Source of the DNA: JAICYJ01 sp038212095 | Lineage (GTDB): Bacteria; Actinomycetota; Thermoleophilia; Gaiellales; JAICJC01 | DNA: 64,000 nucleotides | Direction of reading: 5' to 3' | NCBI GenBank assembly: GCA_038212095.1 | Contig: JBBQUW010000005.1 | Coordinates: forward strand, 1-64,000 | Shown here: positions 9,237-17,954 of the stretch, one piece after another | Position numbering within the stretch: the first letter of the stretch is position 1 | How the letters are laid out: every line of letters starts with the position of its first letter | Translations under genes and position numbers: made by a program | Notes under the pieces: model-generated | Told to the model about the DNA's origin: nothing | The model's database searches: none | Seen by the model: the letters and a program-made list of their open reading frames with translations, nothing else

Positions 9237-12200
9237 TCAGGCGATCAGCGCGGCGTCGCCGAGCAGCGCCTTGGCTTCGGCGAAGAAGTCACCGTCCGGC
9301 CGCACCTTGAACTCGGGTCCGAACCGCAGCGTCTTTGGGCCCTCGGTTGTCTGCACCTCGAGCACCACCGGAGCGTCGCCGGGGAACTCCCCGATCAGCG
9401 ACTTCAGCTCCTCGATGATGGCCGCCCGCGTCTCACGGGCGTCCAGCCGCAGCCGCACCACCCCGAAGTCGACGGTGGCCTCGAAGGTGGTGATCTCGAA
9501 GGCCACCAGCTTCACCTCGCCCTCGTTCTTGCGATCGGCGCGGCCCTTTACCATCACCACGGCGTCCGGCACCAGGATGTGGCGCACGGCCGCCAGCGTG
9601 TTGGCGAACACCACCACCTCGATCGAGCCGCTGGTGTCGTCCAGCTCGGCGAACGCCATCCGGTCGCCCTTGCGCGTGACGAACGGCTTGACGCTGGTGA
9701 CCAACCCGCCCACGGTCACCACCTGGCCGTCGCGCAGCGAGTCGGCTGACGAGAGCGGCAGGTCGGCCCGCCGTGCCAGCTGGTCGCGCACATCGGCCAG
9801 CGGATGGCTGGAGACGAACAGGCCCAGCGCCTCCTTCTCGCGCGTCAGCAGCTCGGCCCGGTCCCACTCCTCGCCGGTCACCGGCGGATGGCTGCGGGCG
9901 ACGCCGGCCTCGCTCGCGCCGTCATCGCCGGCCAGGTCGAAGATCGACATGTGCCCCATCATCGTGTCCGACTGCTGCTTGACGCCCGACGAGAGCGCCG
10001 GCTCGAGCACCGCCATCATGCCGGCCCGGGTGGCGCCGGTCGAGTCGAGCGCGCCACAGCAGACCAGGCTCTCGAGCATCCCCTTGTTCAGCACCGATGC
10101 GTCGACGCGTTCGCAGAAGTCCCAGATCGAGGTGAACGGCGCCTGCTCGCGGGCGGCGACGATCGCCCGTACCGCGCCCTCCCCCACCCGCTTGACCGCC
10201 GTCAGGCCGAAGCGGATCTGGCCCCCGACGACGGCGAAGTCGGACTGGCTGGAGTTGACGTCGGGCGGCAGCACCTTGATGCCCATCGCGTCGCACTCCG
10301 AGACGTAGAACGGCACGCGATCCTTGGTCGACATCACCGACGAGATCAGCGCAGCCATGTACTCGGCCGGATGGTTGGCCTTCAGCCACGCGGTGCGGTA
10401 CGCGATCAGACCGTAGCAGGCGGCGTGGGACTTGTTGAAGGAGTAGTCCGAGCTCCGCTCGTTGTCGTCCCACAGCTGCTGCGCGACCGTCTGCGACAGC
10501 CCATTCTGAAGGCAGCCGGCGATGAACTTGTCCTTCAGTGATGCCATCAGGGTGGCGATCTTCTTGCCGATCGCCTTTCGCAGATCGTCCGCCTCGGCCG
10601 GGCTGAAGCCGGCGATCTCGCGGGCGATCAGCATGCTCTGCTCCTGGTAGATCGTGATCCCCGCCGTCTCCGAGAGGATCCCCTCCAGCCGCGCGTCCGG
10701 GTACGTGACCGGCTCGCGGCCGTTCCTGCGGGCGGCGAACTTGGGGATGTTCTGCATCGGGCCGGGCCGGTACAGCGCCACCAGCGCGACGAGATCCTCG
10801 AACTGCGTCGGCTTGACTTGCCGCAGCGCCTCCCGCATGCCGCTCGACTCGAACTGGAAGACGCCCGTGGCATCGCCGCGAGCGAGCATCTCGTAGGTGC
10901 GAGCGTCATCCAGCGGCAGCGCGTCCATCGCCACCGGCGCCCCGGTCGAGTGCTCGATCAACGCCACCGCACGGTCGATCACGTCCAGGTTGCGCAGGCC
11001 CAGGAAGTCCATCTTGAGCAGCCCCAGCGCCTCCACGTCGTTCATCGAGAACTGGGTCACCACCTCGGACTCGCTGCCCTTCTGCTGCAGCGGCAGGTAC
11101 TCGGTCAGCGGCCGGTCACCGATCACGACCGCGGCGGCGTGGATCGAGTCGTTGCGCACGACGCCTTCCAGCGGCCGGGCCATGTCCACGATCGAGCGCG
11201 TCGTCTCGTCAGCGTCGTAGCTCTTGCGCAGCTCGGCGCCCGGTTTCATGCACTCCTCGAACGAGATCTTGGGGCCGTCCGGCACCAGCTTCGCGATCCG
11301 GTCGACCTGCCCATAGGGAATCCCCATCACGCGACCGGCGTCCTTGATCGCAGCCTTGGGCTGCATCTTGCCGAACGTGATGATCTGGGCGACGTTGCGG
11401 CGGCCGTACTTCTCCGCCACGTAGTTGATCACCCGTTCGCGGCCGGCAACCGCGAAGTCGATATCGATGTCGGGCATGCTCTTGCGGCCGGGGTTGAGGA
11501 AGCGCTCGAACAGCAGCGAGTAGCGCATCGGGTCGAGGTCGGTGATGCGCAGGCAGTAGGCGACCAGCGAGCCGGCCGCCGAGCCACGTCCGGGACCGAC
11601 CGATACGCCGTCCTCGCGGGCGAAGCGGATGAAGTCCCACACGATCAGGAAGTAGTCGGAGAAGCCCATCTCCTCGATCGTCTTCAGCTCGAACTCGAGC
11701 CGGCTGCGCAGCTCCGGCGTCTCCTGGCTGTAGCGCTGCCGCATGCCCTGCTCTGCCAGCCGGCGCAGGTAGGCGACCGAGGTCGTCCCCTCCGGTACGT
11801 CGAAGCGAGGCAGGTGCATCGCGCCGAGCCCCACGTCGGCCTGGCAGCGCTCGGCGATCTCGACCGTCCGCCGCAGCATGTCCTCGCCGAACCGCTGCGC
11901 CATCAGGCCGTACATCTCCTGCTGGGTCTTGAGATAGAACTCGTGGTTGGAGAACCGGAACCGGTCGGGGTTGTCGAGCGTGTCCTGCGTCTGGATGCAG
12001 AGCAGCGCCTCGTGCGGGATCGCGTCCTCGCGGGTCAGGTAGTGGACGTCGCCGGTGCCGACCATCGGCAGTCCGGCGTCGCGTGCCAGCGCCATCAGCG
12101 CCGGCAGGATGCGTGTCTGCACGTCGATGCCGCCGTCCTGGATCTCGACGTAGGTGTCGGCGCGGCCGAAGATCTGCACCAGCCGGTCGAGCTGCTCGCG

Positions 12201-12665
12201 GGCCGCGGCCACGTCATCCTCCACCAGCGCCCTGCAGACGCGGCCTGAGAGGCAGCCCGACAGCGCGATGATGCCGTCGGCGTGGGCCGACAGCTGGTCG
12301 AAGTCGACTCGCGGCTTGTACCAGTAGCCGTCCAGGAAGCCGCTCGAGACCAGCCGGATCAGGTTGTGATAGCCCTCGGTCGTCTCGGCCAGCAGCGTCA
12401 GGTGAGCGCGCTTCTCGCGCATCGGCCGGGCGGCGTGGTCGTCCACCAGGTAGATCTCGCAACCCAGCACGGGGCGCACGCCGGCCTTCTCCGCCAGCCG
12501 GGTCAGCTCGACCGCACCCGCCATCGAGCCATGGTCGGTAAGCCCGATCGCCGGCATTCCCAGGTCGGCAGCGCGCGCCACAAGCGGCGCGATCCTGCAC
12601 GCGCCGTCGAGGATCGAGTACTCGCTGTGGACGTGGAGGTGGACGTACGGCGAGGCTTCGGTCAC
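9237..12665 (-). CDS. dnaE: DNA polymerase III alpha subunit (replicative)
   Basis: This is the replicative C-family polymerase, 1142 residues. An N-terminal PHP domain (HLHVHSEYSILDGA, GLTDHGSMAGAVEL) precedes the palm, where PDIDIDF near residue 400 carries catalytic aspartates. YRPGPMQNIPKF and the fingers region follow, then a helix-hairpin-helix region and a C-terminal OB-fold (VVTVGGLVTSVKPFVTRKG). The GTG at 12665 is supported by a TACACT -10 box 9 nt upstream and by the PHP motif beginning at residue 8. A second, error-prone paralogue lies at 52811. Unlike that copy, this one has no LexA box. Confidence 0.97.
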   Translation of the reverse strand: MTEASPYVHLHVHSEYSILDGACRIAPLVARAADLGMPAIGLTDHGSMAGAVELTRLAEKAGVRPVLGCEIYLVDDHAARPMREKRAHLTLLAETTEGYHNLIRLVSSGFLDGYWYKPRVDFDQLSAHADGIIALSGCLSGRVCRALVEDDVAAAREQLDRLVQIFGRADTYVEIQDGGIDVQTRILPALMALARDAGLPMVGTGDVHYLTREDAIPHEALLCIQTQDTLDNPDRFRFSNHEFYLKTQQEMYGLMAQRFGEDMLRRTVEIAERCQADVGLGAMHLPRFDVPEGTTSVAYLRRLAEQGMRQRYSQETPELRSRLEFELKTIEEMGFSDYFLIVWDFIRFAREDGVSVGPGRGSAAGSLVAYCLRITDLDPMRYSLLFERFLNPGRKSMPDIDIDFAVAGRERVINYVAEKYGRRNVAQIITFGKMQPKAAIKDAGRVMGIPYGQVDRIAKLVPDGPKISFEECMKPGAELRKSYDADETTRSIVDMARPLEGVVRNDSIHAAAVVIGDRPLTEYLPLQQKGSESEVVTQFSMNDVEALGLLKMDFLGLRNLDVIDRAVALIEHSTGAPVAMDALPLDDARTYEMLARGDATGVFQFESSGMREALRQVKPTQFEDLVALVALYRPGPMQNIPKFAARRNGREPVTYPDARLEGILSETAGITIYQEQSMLIAREIAGFSPAEADDLRKAIGKKIATLMASLKDKFIAGCLQNGLSQTVAQQLWDDNERSSDYSFNKSHAACYGLIAYRTAWLKANHPAEYMAALISSVMSTKDRVPFYVSECDAMGIKVLPPDVNSSQSDFAVVGGQIRFGLTAVKRVGEGAVRAIVAAREQAPFTSIWDFCERVDASVLNKGMLESLVCCGALDSTGATRAGMMAVLEPALSSGVKQQSDTMMGHMSIFDLAGDDGASEAGVARSHPPVTGEEWDRAELLTREKEALGLFVSSHPLADVRDQLARRADLPLSSADSLRDGQVVTVGGLVTSVKPFVTRKGDRMAFAELDDTSGSIEVVVFANTLAAVRHILVPDAVVMVKGRADRKNEGEVKLVAFEITTFEATVDFGVVRLRLDARETRAAIIEELKSLIGEFPGDAPVVLEVQTTEGPKTLRFGPEFKVRPDGDFFAEAKALLGDAALIA

Positions 12666-12684
12666 GGCCGCCGCAGTGTACCGA

Positions 12685-12978
12685 TCAGGGGTGACGGACT
12701 TGGATCGCGGTGCGCTGTGCGAGCGCCGGTGCGATCATCTCGGCCACGATCCGGCGGTGCTCGGGATCATCCTGGTATGCCCGCCAGCCATCCTCGTCGT
12801 CAAAATCGACAACGATGCCGAAGTCGGCGTTGTCGGGGTGCAGGCCAAGGTCGCGTCCGGCCGTCAGCGCACGGATGCTCTCGATCCGATCCGGCAGCGC
12901 GCGCAGCGCGCGCGCGATCGCCTCCACCTCACCATCGCCGGTGCCCGGCTTCCATCGCAGCGCGACCACGTGGCGCAG
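12685..12978 (-). CDS. Dabb (stress-responsive alpha/beta barrel) domain protein
   Basis: A small dimeric ferredoxin-like barrel protein of unknown substrate. The Dabb pattern is seen in LRHVVALRWKPG, IESIRALTAGRD, ADFGIVVDFDDEDGWRAYQ and HRRIVAEMI. The start is unclear. In-frame candidates are CTG 12978 (keeps the conserved HVV strand), GTG 12969 (loses the His) and GTG 13083 (adds a Gly/Arg-rich tract that overlaps the next gene). I prefer 12978. The gene lies between a small membrane-anchored protein and dnaE in the same direction. Confidence 0.75.
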   Translation of the reverse strand: MRHVVALRWKPGTGDGEVEAIARALRALPDRIESIRALTAGRDLGLHPDNADFGIVVDFDDEDGWRAYQDDPEHRRIVAEMIAPALAQRTAIQVRHP

Positions 12979-13001
12979 TCCGGGCTGCGGCGGCGTCAGC
13001 G

Positions 13002-13202
13002 TCAGCCCCGGCGCCGCGTCACGACGACGGCGCCGGCCGCGATCGCCGCCGCCACCGCCCCCAGCAGCGGGAGCCGCCGCCACAGCGGCGTGCGCTCTGC
13101 CGGCCGGGCCAGGGACGCGATGCGCCGCCTGAGCTCACGCCGCACCACCCGCCGGCCCAGCCAGTAGGTGCCGTACCCGATCGCTGCCTGACGCTTCCTC
13201 AT
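13002..13202 (-). CDS. Small single-pass membrane protein (66 aa), function unknown
   Basis: I do not recognise a family. Residues 1-45 are very basic (11 or more Arg), followed by one hydrophobic helix (LPLLGAVAAAIAAGAVVVT) and a short TRRRG tail, so it is probably a tail-anchored or C-in membrane protein. A TAGACT -10 box sits 6 nt before the ATG at 13202, which supports a real, leaderless gene. The architecture resembles the unrelated-looking 71-aa protein at 63112 (C-terminal anchor ending in RRR). Confidence 0.6.
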   Translation of the reverse strand: MRKRQAAIGYGTYWLGRRVVRRELRRRIASLARPAERTPLWRRLPLLGAVAAAIAAGAVVVTRRRG

Positions 13203-13336
13203 CTCGTCAGTCTATCCGGGCGCGGGGATGCCGCCACCACAGAGCGGGCGTCCGGTTACCACAAGCCGGTGATGGTGCCGCCGGGCGGCACACCCGATGC
13301 TCTCCCTCGTCAACTACCAGCAAAGGGGTGGGACGG

Positions 13337-13483
13337 ATGGAGCAGGCAGCCACCACGACGGAGATCGACGATCGGTTCATTGGCGAGTGGCTCGACTTCG
13401 GGTTCCGCGAGATGCGTGCCTACCTCGAGAAGCACGCCCGCTTCGCCCGCTATCTCGACGAGCGCGACCGGCGCCACGCCTGA
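13337..13483 (+). CDS. Short acidic/basic helical protein (48 aa), function unknown
   Basis: ATG 13337 to TGA 13483 encodes 48 residues beginning MEQAATTTEIDDRFIGEW and rich in aromatic and charged residues (FREMRAYLEKHARFARYL), probably one amphipathic helix. A purine-rich stretch (aaaggggtggga) lies just upstream as a plausible ribosome-binding site. The stop is directly adjacent to the ispG stop on the other strand, with no gap. No family is recognised. Arguments for a real gene are the RBS, the helix-like pattern and the exact fit between its neighbours. Confidence 0.5.
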   Translation: MEQAATTTEIDDRFIGEWLDFGFREMRAYLEKHARFARYLDERDRRHA

Positions 13484-14599
13484 CTACGGGGAGACGCTGG
13501 CCATCGGCAGCACGTGCTTGCGCGTGCGCCGCTCGGGGCGCACCATGCCGGTCGCGATCCAGGCGTCGACCTCGATGAACAGCTGATCCACCAGCTCGCT
13601 CTGCGCGACCTTGCGCAGCACCTGCCCGTGGGCGTAGATGAAACCGGCATCGCGACCGCCGGCGATGCCGAAGTCGGCGTCACCAGCTTCACCGGGACCG
13701 TTCACCGCGCAGCCCATCACGGCCACCTCGAACACCTCGTCGTAGCCGGCCAGCCGCTGCTCGACGCGCTCGGCGAGCTCCATCACCTCGACGTTGGTGC
13801 GACCGCACGAGGGGCAGGCGATCATCATCGGCCCCTTCTGGCGCAGGCCCAGCGAGCGCAGGATCTCCCACGCCACCCGCACCTCCTCGACCGGATCGGC
13901 GGTCAGCGAGACCCGCATCGTGTCGCCGATGCCCTGGGATAGCAGCGCGCCGATGCCGATCGCGCTCTTGATCGTGCCGGTGAACGCCGGACCGGCCTCG
14001 GTGACGCCGAGGTGCAGCGGGTAGGGCACGCGCTGGGACAGGCGCTGATAGGCCTGGATCATCACCGGCACCGACGACGACTTGACCGAGATCTTGAACT
14101 CGCGGTAGTCGAGCCGCTCCAGCAGCCGCACCTCCTCCAGCGCGGCCTCCACCAGCGCGCCGGCCGGATCGTTGGTCGCAAACTGGCGCAGGTGGTCGGG
14201 CAGCGAGCCCGAGTTGGCGCCGATCCGCATCGGCGTCGCCGTCTCCTTGGCCCGCCGCACGACCTGCTCGACCTTCTCGTCGCCGCCGATGTTGCCTGGG
14301 TTGATGCGCACGGCGGCCACGCCCGCATCCATCGCACGCAGGGCCAACGAGGCGTTGAAGTGGATGTCGGCGATCACCGGCAGCGGCGAACCGGCCACGA
14401 TCGCGGGCAGCGCATCGGCATCGGCGCGGCCGGGAACCGCCACCCGCGCCAGCTCGCAGCCGGCATCAGCCAACCGGACGATCTGGGCCAGCGTTGCCTC
14501 GACGTCGGCGGTGACGGTGGTGGTCATCGACTGGATCGCTATCGGCGCGCCGCCGCCGATCGCGACGTCGCCCACCGTGATCTGGTGCTGGCTTGCCAT
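13484..14599 (-). CDS. ispG: 4-hydroxy-3-methylbut-2-enyl diphosphate synthase
   Basis: IspG is a [4Fe-4S] enzyme of the MEP isoprenoid pathway that reduces MEcPP to HMBPP. The 371-residue short bacterial form has its cluster ligands visible: Cys262 and Cys265 (ACPSCGRTNV), Cys297 (GCAVNGPGE) and Glu304 of GPGE. The TIM-barrel start (QSMTTTVTADVEATLAQI) is also diagnostic. It is the last gene of uppS-cdsA-dxr-rseP-ispG, so two MEP enzymes (Dxr, IspG) are made with the undecaprenyl pathway they supply. Confidence 0.97.
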   Translation of the reverse strand: MASQHQITVGDVAIGGGAPIAIQSMTTTVTADVEATLAQIVRLADAGCELARVAVPGRADADALPAIVAGSPLPVIADIHFNASLALRAMDAGVAAVRINPGNIGGDEKVEQVVRRAKETATPMRIGANSGSLPDHLRQFATNDPAGALVEAALEEVRLLERLDYREFKISVKSSSVPVMIQAYQRLSQRVPYPLHLGVTEAGPAFTGTIKSAIGIGALLSQGIGDTMRVSLTADPVEEVRVAWEILRSLGLRQKGPMMIACPSCGRTNVEVMELAERVEQRLAGYDEVFEVAVMGCAVNGPGEAGDADFGIAGGRDAGFIYAHGQVLRKVAQSELVDQLFIEVDAWIATGMVRPERRTRKHVLPMASVSP

Positions 14600-14658
14600 T
14601 CAGCGGGAAGGATACCGGCCGCAGGGAGACCGTCGGTGCAGCACGCTGACGGCGGCGA

Positions 14659-15909
14659 TCATCGTGGCTGGGCGCCGAGCAGGTCGTTGTGCAGGCCGTA
14701 CAGAAACGCGAACAGCACCAGCGCAATGCCCAGCGCCGAGACGCGCTCGAACGTTGCCCGCGAGAGCACACGGCCGCGCATCCGCTCCAGCGCCAGCAGC
14801 AGGATGTGGCCGCCATCCAGCGGCAGGAACGGCACCAGGTTGAAGATCCCCAGCGAGAGCGAGATGTAGGCCAGCAGCCACAGGTAGTACGGTGCGCCGG
14901 TGTCGGCCGCCTGGGCCGAGACGCGAACGATGCCGACCGGACTCGAGACCGACGAGGCGCCCTGGGTGCGCAAGCCGCCGACGGTACCCGAGATCATCCG
15001 CCAGATCTGGTCGGCGCCCTCGATCGGCGCCCGCAGCAGCGGCACAGTGGCAGTGGTGGCCTTGGCATCCGGGATGAAGCCGATCACGTAGCGACCGTTC
15101 TCCTGCCGGGCGCGTACGGCGGGCAGCGTTACGCGGCTCGATCCCCGCTGCACGACCAGCCGTAACGGGCTACCGGCGCTCCCGCCGATCAGGTCGCGCA
15201 CCTGCTGAAAGCTGGTCACCCGGCGGCCGTTGATCGATACCAGCCGGTCACCCGTCTGCAGGCCCGCCTTCTGGGCCGGGAAGCCGCGTTCGAGGCCGGA
15301 CACGACCGGGATCGGCTGCAGCGGCTGAGGCATGCCGGTCACCGCCAGCACGGTCAGGATCAGGTATGCGACCACGATGTTGGCCAACGGGCCGGCCGCG
15401 ATCACGATCAGCCGTCGCCGCTTGCTGCTTCGCCAGTAGCCGCGCGGGTCGCTGGCCTCGCGCAGCCGGTCGAGCGATTTGGCGACCCGCTTGCGATCGC
15501 GATCGGACACTCCGGCGCAGCTCTCGATCAAGGTCTGGAGTTCGGTCGAGCGCTCAGCAGCACGATCAATCTCGCCGGCAGCGATCAGGCTCGCGATCTG
15601 GTCGCGCTGGATGCCGATCGCAGCCGCGTCGGCCTCGGGCAGCTTCTCGCTGCGATGAAGCAGATCGTCCACCGCCCATAGGTCGGCCGGCTCTGGCCGC
15701 AGCATCCCCGGGATCTTGACGAACCCGCCCAGCGGCACCATGCCGATGCCGTACTCGGTGTCTCCTATCCGGCGGCTCAGAAGCGGCGGCGGGAATCCGA
15801 CGAAGAAACGCAGCGCCCGCATGCCCGTGCGCTTGGCGGCCACGAAGTGGCCCAGCTCGTGCAGGAACACCAGCAGCAGCAGCCCGAGGATCGGGATCAG
15901 GTACCTCAC
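14659..15909 (-). CDS. rseP: RseP-type site-2 membrane metalloprotease
   Basis: An M50 intramembrane zinc protease, which in relatives cleaves anti-sigma factors and signal-peptide remnants. The zinc motif HELGH is at 17-21 (FLHELGHFVAAKRTG) in the first membrane helix. A PDZ domain (ERGFPAQKAGLQTGDRLVSINGRRV) follows at about 210-275. The second metal-ligand region NLVPFLPLDGGH lies near 360. Between the first helix and the PDZ domain is a charged insertion (about residues 70-150) that is longer than in E. coli RseP. It follows dxr with a 31-bp gap. Confidence 0.94.
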   Translation of the reverse strand: MRYLIPILGLLLLVFLHELGHFVAAKRTGMRALRFFVGFPPPLLSRRIGDTEYGIGMVPLGGFVKIPGMLRPEPADLWAVDDLLHRSEKLPEADAAAIGIQRDQIASLIAAGEIDRAAERSTELQTLIESCAGVSDRDRKRVAKSLDRLREASDPRGYWRSSKRRRLIVIAAGPLANIVVAYLILTVLAVTGMPQPLQPIPVVSGLERGFPAQKAGLQTGDRLVSINGRRVTSFQQVRDLIGGSAGSPLRLVVQRGSSRVTLPAVRARQENGRYVIGFIPDAKATTATVPLLRAPIEGADQIWRMISGTVGGLRTQGASSVSSPVGIVRVSAQAADTGAPYYLWLLAYISLSLGIFNLVPFLPLDGGHILLLALERMRGRVLSRATFERVSALGIALVLFAFLYGLHNDLLGAQPR

Positions 15910-15940
15910 GCCGGCACCGCTGAGGACTGGCTTCTCAGCA

Positions 15941-17089
15941 TCATCTTGAAACCAGTTCTACGAGCGATCGAGCCTGCTCGCGCGCGAGCGCGTCGGCTGC
16001 CAGAACCTGTTCCGCCGACTCGAGCGGCTCGACCAGCGAACGCTCCAGCACCGCCTCGACCGTGTCGGCGATCTGGAGCAGGGAACAGCCGCCCGACAGG
16101 AAGGCGGCCACCGCCACCTCGTTGGCGGCGTTCAGCACGCAGGGCGCGGTGCCGCCCACCTCGCCCGCCCGGCGGGCAATGCCGAGGCAGCGGAACACGT
16201 TCAGATCGGGCGGCGCGAAATCGAGCGAGAACGGCTTCGCCAGGTCGAGCCGCGGCGCCGCCGTGGCAGCCCGCGCCGGATGGTGCAGCGCGTAGCTGAT
16301 CGGCACCCGCATGTCGGGCATGCCGACGTGCGCGATCAGCGCGCCATCGTGGAACCGTGCCATGCCGTGCACGATCGACTGAGGGTGCACGACGACCTCG
16401 ATGCGCTGGTAGGGAACGCCGAACAGATGGTGCGCCTCGATCAGCTCCAAGCCCTTGTTCATCAGCGTGGCCGAGTCGATCGAGATCTTCGCGCCCATCG
16501 ACCAGGTGGGGTGGGCGAGCGCCTGCTCGGGGCTGACGCCGGTCAGCTGGTCGCGCGTCCAGCCCCGGAACGGGCCGCCCGAGGCGGTCAAGACGAGCGT
16601 CTCCAACGCACCGGGCTCCGTGCCGGCGAGACACTGCATCAGCGCCGAGTGCTCGCTGTCGACCGGGAGCAGCCGGCAGCCGTGTCGCAACGCCGCCCGC
16701 GTCACCAGCTCGCCACCGGCGACCAGGCTCTCCTTATTGGCCAGTGCGAGGTCGCTCCCCGCTTCCAACGAGGCCATCGTCGCCTCCAGGCCGGCCGCCC
16801 CCACCACCGCGTTCAGCACCACATCGGCACCCGCTTCGCGTACCAGCTCGATCACGCCCTGCGGTCCCGCCAGCACGCGGCCATCGAAGATCGCAGCGGC
16901 CCGCTCGGCGGCGGCCGGATCGGCCAGCGCCAGCAGCTTCGCTCCATGGGCGCGCGCTGCAGCCACCAGAGGCTCGGCGCTGGAGTGGGCGGCGAGTGCG
17001 ACCAACCGTAGATCGGGGCTGTCGCGCACGATCTCCAGCGCCTGCATTCCGATCGAGCCGGTCGCGCCCAGGATGGCGACGGACCTCAT
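15941..17089 (-). CDS. dxr: 1-deoxy-D-xylulose 5-phosphate reductoisomerase
   Basis: Dxr converts DXP to MEP with NADPH, the first committed MEP-pathway step. The 382-residue protein starts with the NADPH motif VAILGATGSIGMQALEI. It contains ALANKESLVAGGELV, LLPVDSEHSALMQCL (metal-binding Asp-Glu), TASGGPFRGW, SMGAKISIDSATLMNKGLE and VVHPQSIVHGMARF. The ATG at 17089 is supported by TACACT 8 nt upstream. That implies an internal, leaderless promoter within the uppS-ispG run. The longer open frame upstream has no support. Confidence 0.97.
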   Translation of the reverse strand: MRSVAILGATGSIGMQALEIVRDSPDLRLVALAAHSSAEPLVAAARAHGAKLLALADPAAAERAAAIFDGRVLAGPQGVIELVREAGADVVLNAVVGAAGLEATMASLEAGSDLALANKESLVAGGELVTRAALRHGCRLLPVDSEHSALMQCLAGTEPGALETLVLTASGGPFRGWTRDQLTGVSPEQALAHPTWSMGAKISIDSATLMNKGLELIEAHHLFGVPYQRIEVVVHPQSIVHGMARFHDGALIAHVGMPDMRVPISYALHHPARAATAAPRLDLAKPFSLDFAPPDLNVFRCLGIARRAGEVGGTAPCVLNAANEVAVAAFLSGGCSLLQIADTVEAVLERSLVEPLESAEQVLAADALAREQARSLVELVSR

Positions 17090-17138
17090 GACGACAAAGT
17101 GTACCGGCGGCCGATTGCCGAACGGTTGGCTGCGGCCG

Positions 17139-17954
17139 TCATGCCCGGCCCAGCGCCAGTGCGACGAAGTAGGCCGCAACGCCGGCGAACAGCAGCGCGT
17201 CGATGCGATCGAGCACGCCGCCGTGGCCACCCAGCAGCTTCCCCACGTCCTTCACGCCCCAGTCGCGCTTCAGGTAACTCTCGAACAGATCTCCCACCGG
17301 CGAGGCGACCGCGATCGCGAGCGCGAACTCGAGCGCATTCAGCGGGCTGATCGGATCCTGGGTGGGTTGGCCGTAGAGCCAGAAGAACACCGTTGCCGTG
17401 CCCACCAGCAGCCCGATCACGAAGCCCTCCACGGTCTTGTTGGGCGAGATCTCGCCGGCCAGCTTGCGGCGTCCGAACATGCGACCGCCGATGTAGGCGA
17501 AGATGTCCGACATCCAGACGCCGATCAGCACTGCTATCAGCAGCGTCTCCCCCCAGCTCGACTGCCGGCTGATGTCGCGCACGGCAACCAGGAAGCCGAT
17601 CCCGTAGCCGATCCAGACAACGCCGAACAGCGTCACGGCCAGCTGCACGGTGGCCGTCTGGCGGACGTCCGCGACCACGCTCAGCCAGAAGGCCAGCAGC
17701 AGCGTCAGCACGAGCGGCAGCAGGCTCCAGACCAGGCCGCCCTCGTGGACGGCGACGATCACGCCCGCCACACCCGCGAAGCCGGCGATCGTCAGCGGAC
17801 GCAGCTCCCGCGTCATCGAGCAGAACTCATGCATCGCGACAATGCCGCCCAGCAGCGCCAGCGCGACCATCGGCCAGCCGCCGGCCACCACCGCGAGGAT
17901 CGCCACCACCGCCAGCGGGATCGCCACCAGCACGCGTGAGACGAGCGGGTTCAT
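17139..17954 (-). CDS. cdsA: Phosphatidate cytidylyltransferase (CDP-diglyceride synthase)
   Basis: CdsA makes CDP-diacylglycerol from phosphatidic acid and CTP at the membrane, the branch point of phospholipid synthesis. The 271 residues form about eight hydrophobic segments. The C-terminal family signature is clear: ESYLKRDWGVKDVGKLL, then GHGGVLDRIDALL. The ATG overlaps the uppS stop as ATGA, so the two are coupled. The uppS-cdsA pairing is almost universal. Confidence 0.96.
   Translation of the reverse strand: MNPLVSRVLVAIPLAVVAILAVVAGGWPMVALALLGGIVAMHEFCSMTRELRPLTIAGFAGVAGVIVAVHEGGLVWSLLPLVLTLLLAFWLSVVADVRQTATVQLAVTLFGVVWIGYGIGFLVAVRDISRQSSWGETLLIAVLIGVWMSDIFAYIGGRMFGRRKLAGEISPNKTVEGFVIGLLVGTATVFFWLYGQPTQDPISPLNALEFALAIAVASPVGDLFESYLKRDWGVKDVGKLLGGHGGVLDRIDALLFAGVAAYFVALALGRA

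Noticed and set aside
10818..12248. A 476-codon plus-strand frame
   Set aside because: Exactly antisense to the dnaE palm and PHP region, which is clearly coding on the minus strand.
9237..12665. A LexA box or SOS control for the replicative dnaE
   Set aside because: No CGAAC-N4-GTTCG dyad was found upstream of this gene; only the imuB and DUF6504 starts have it.
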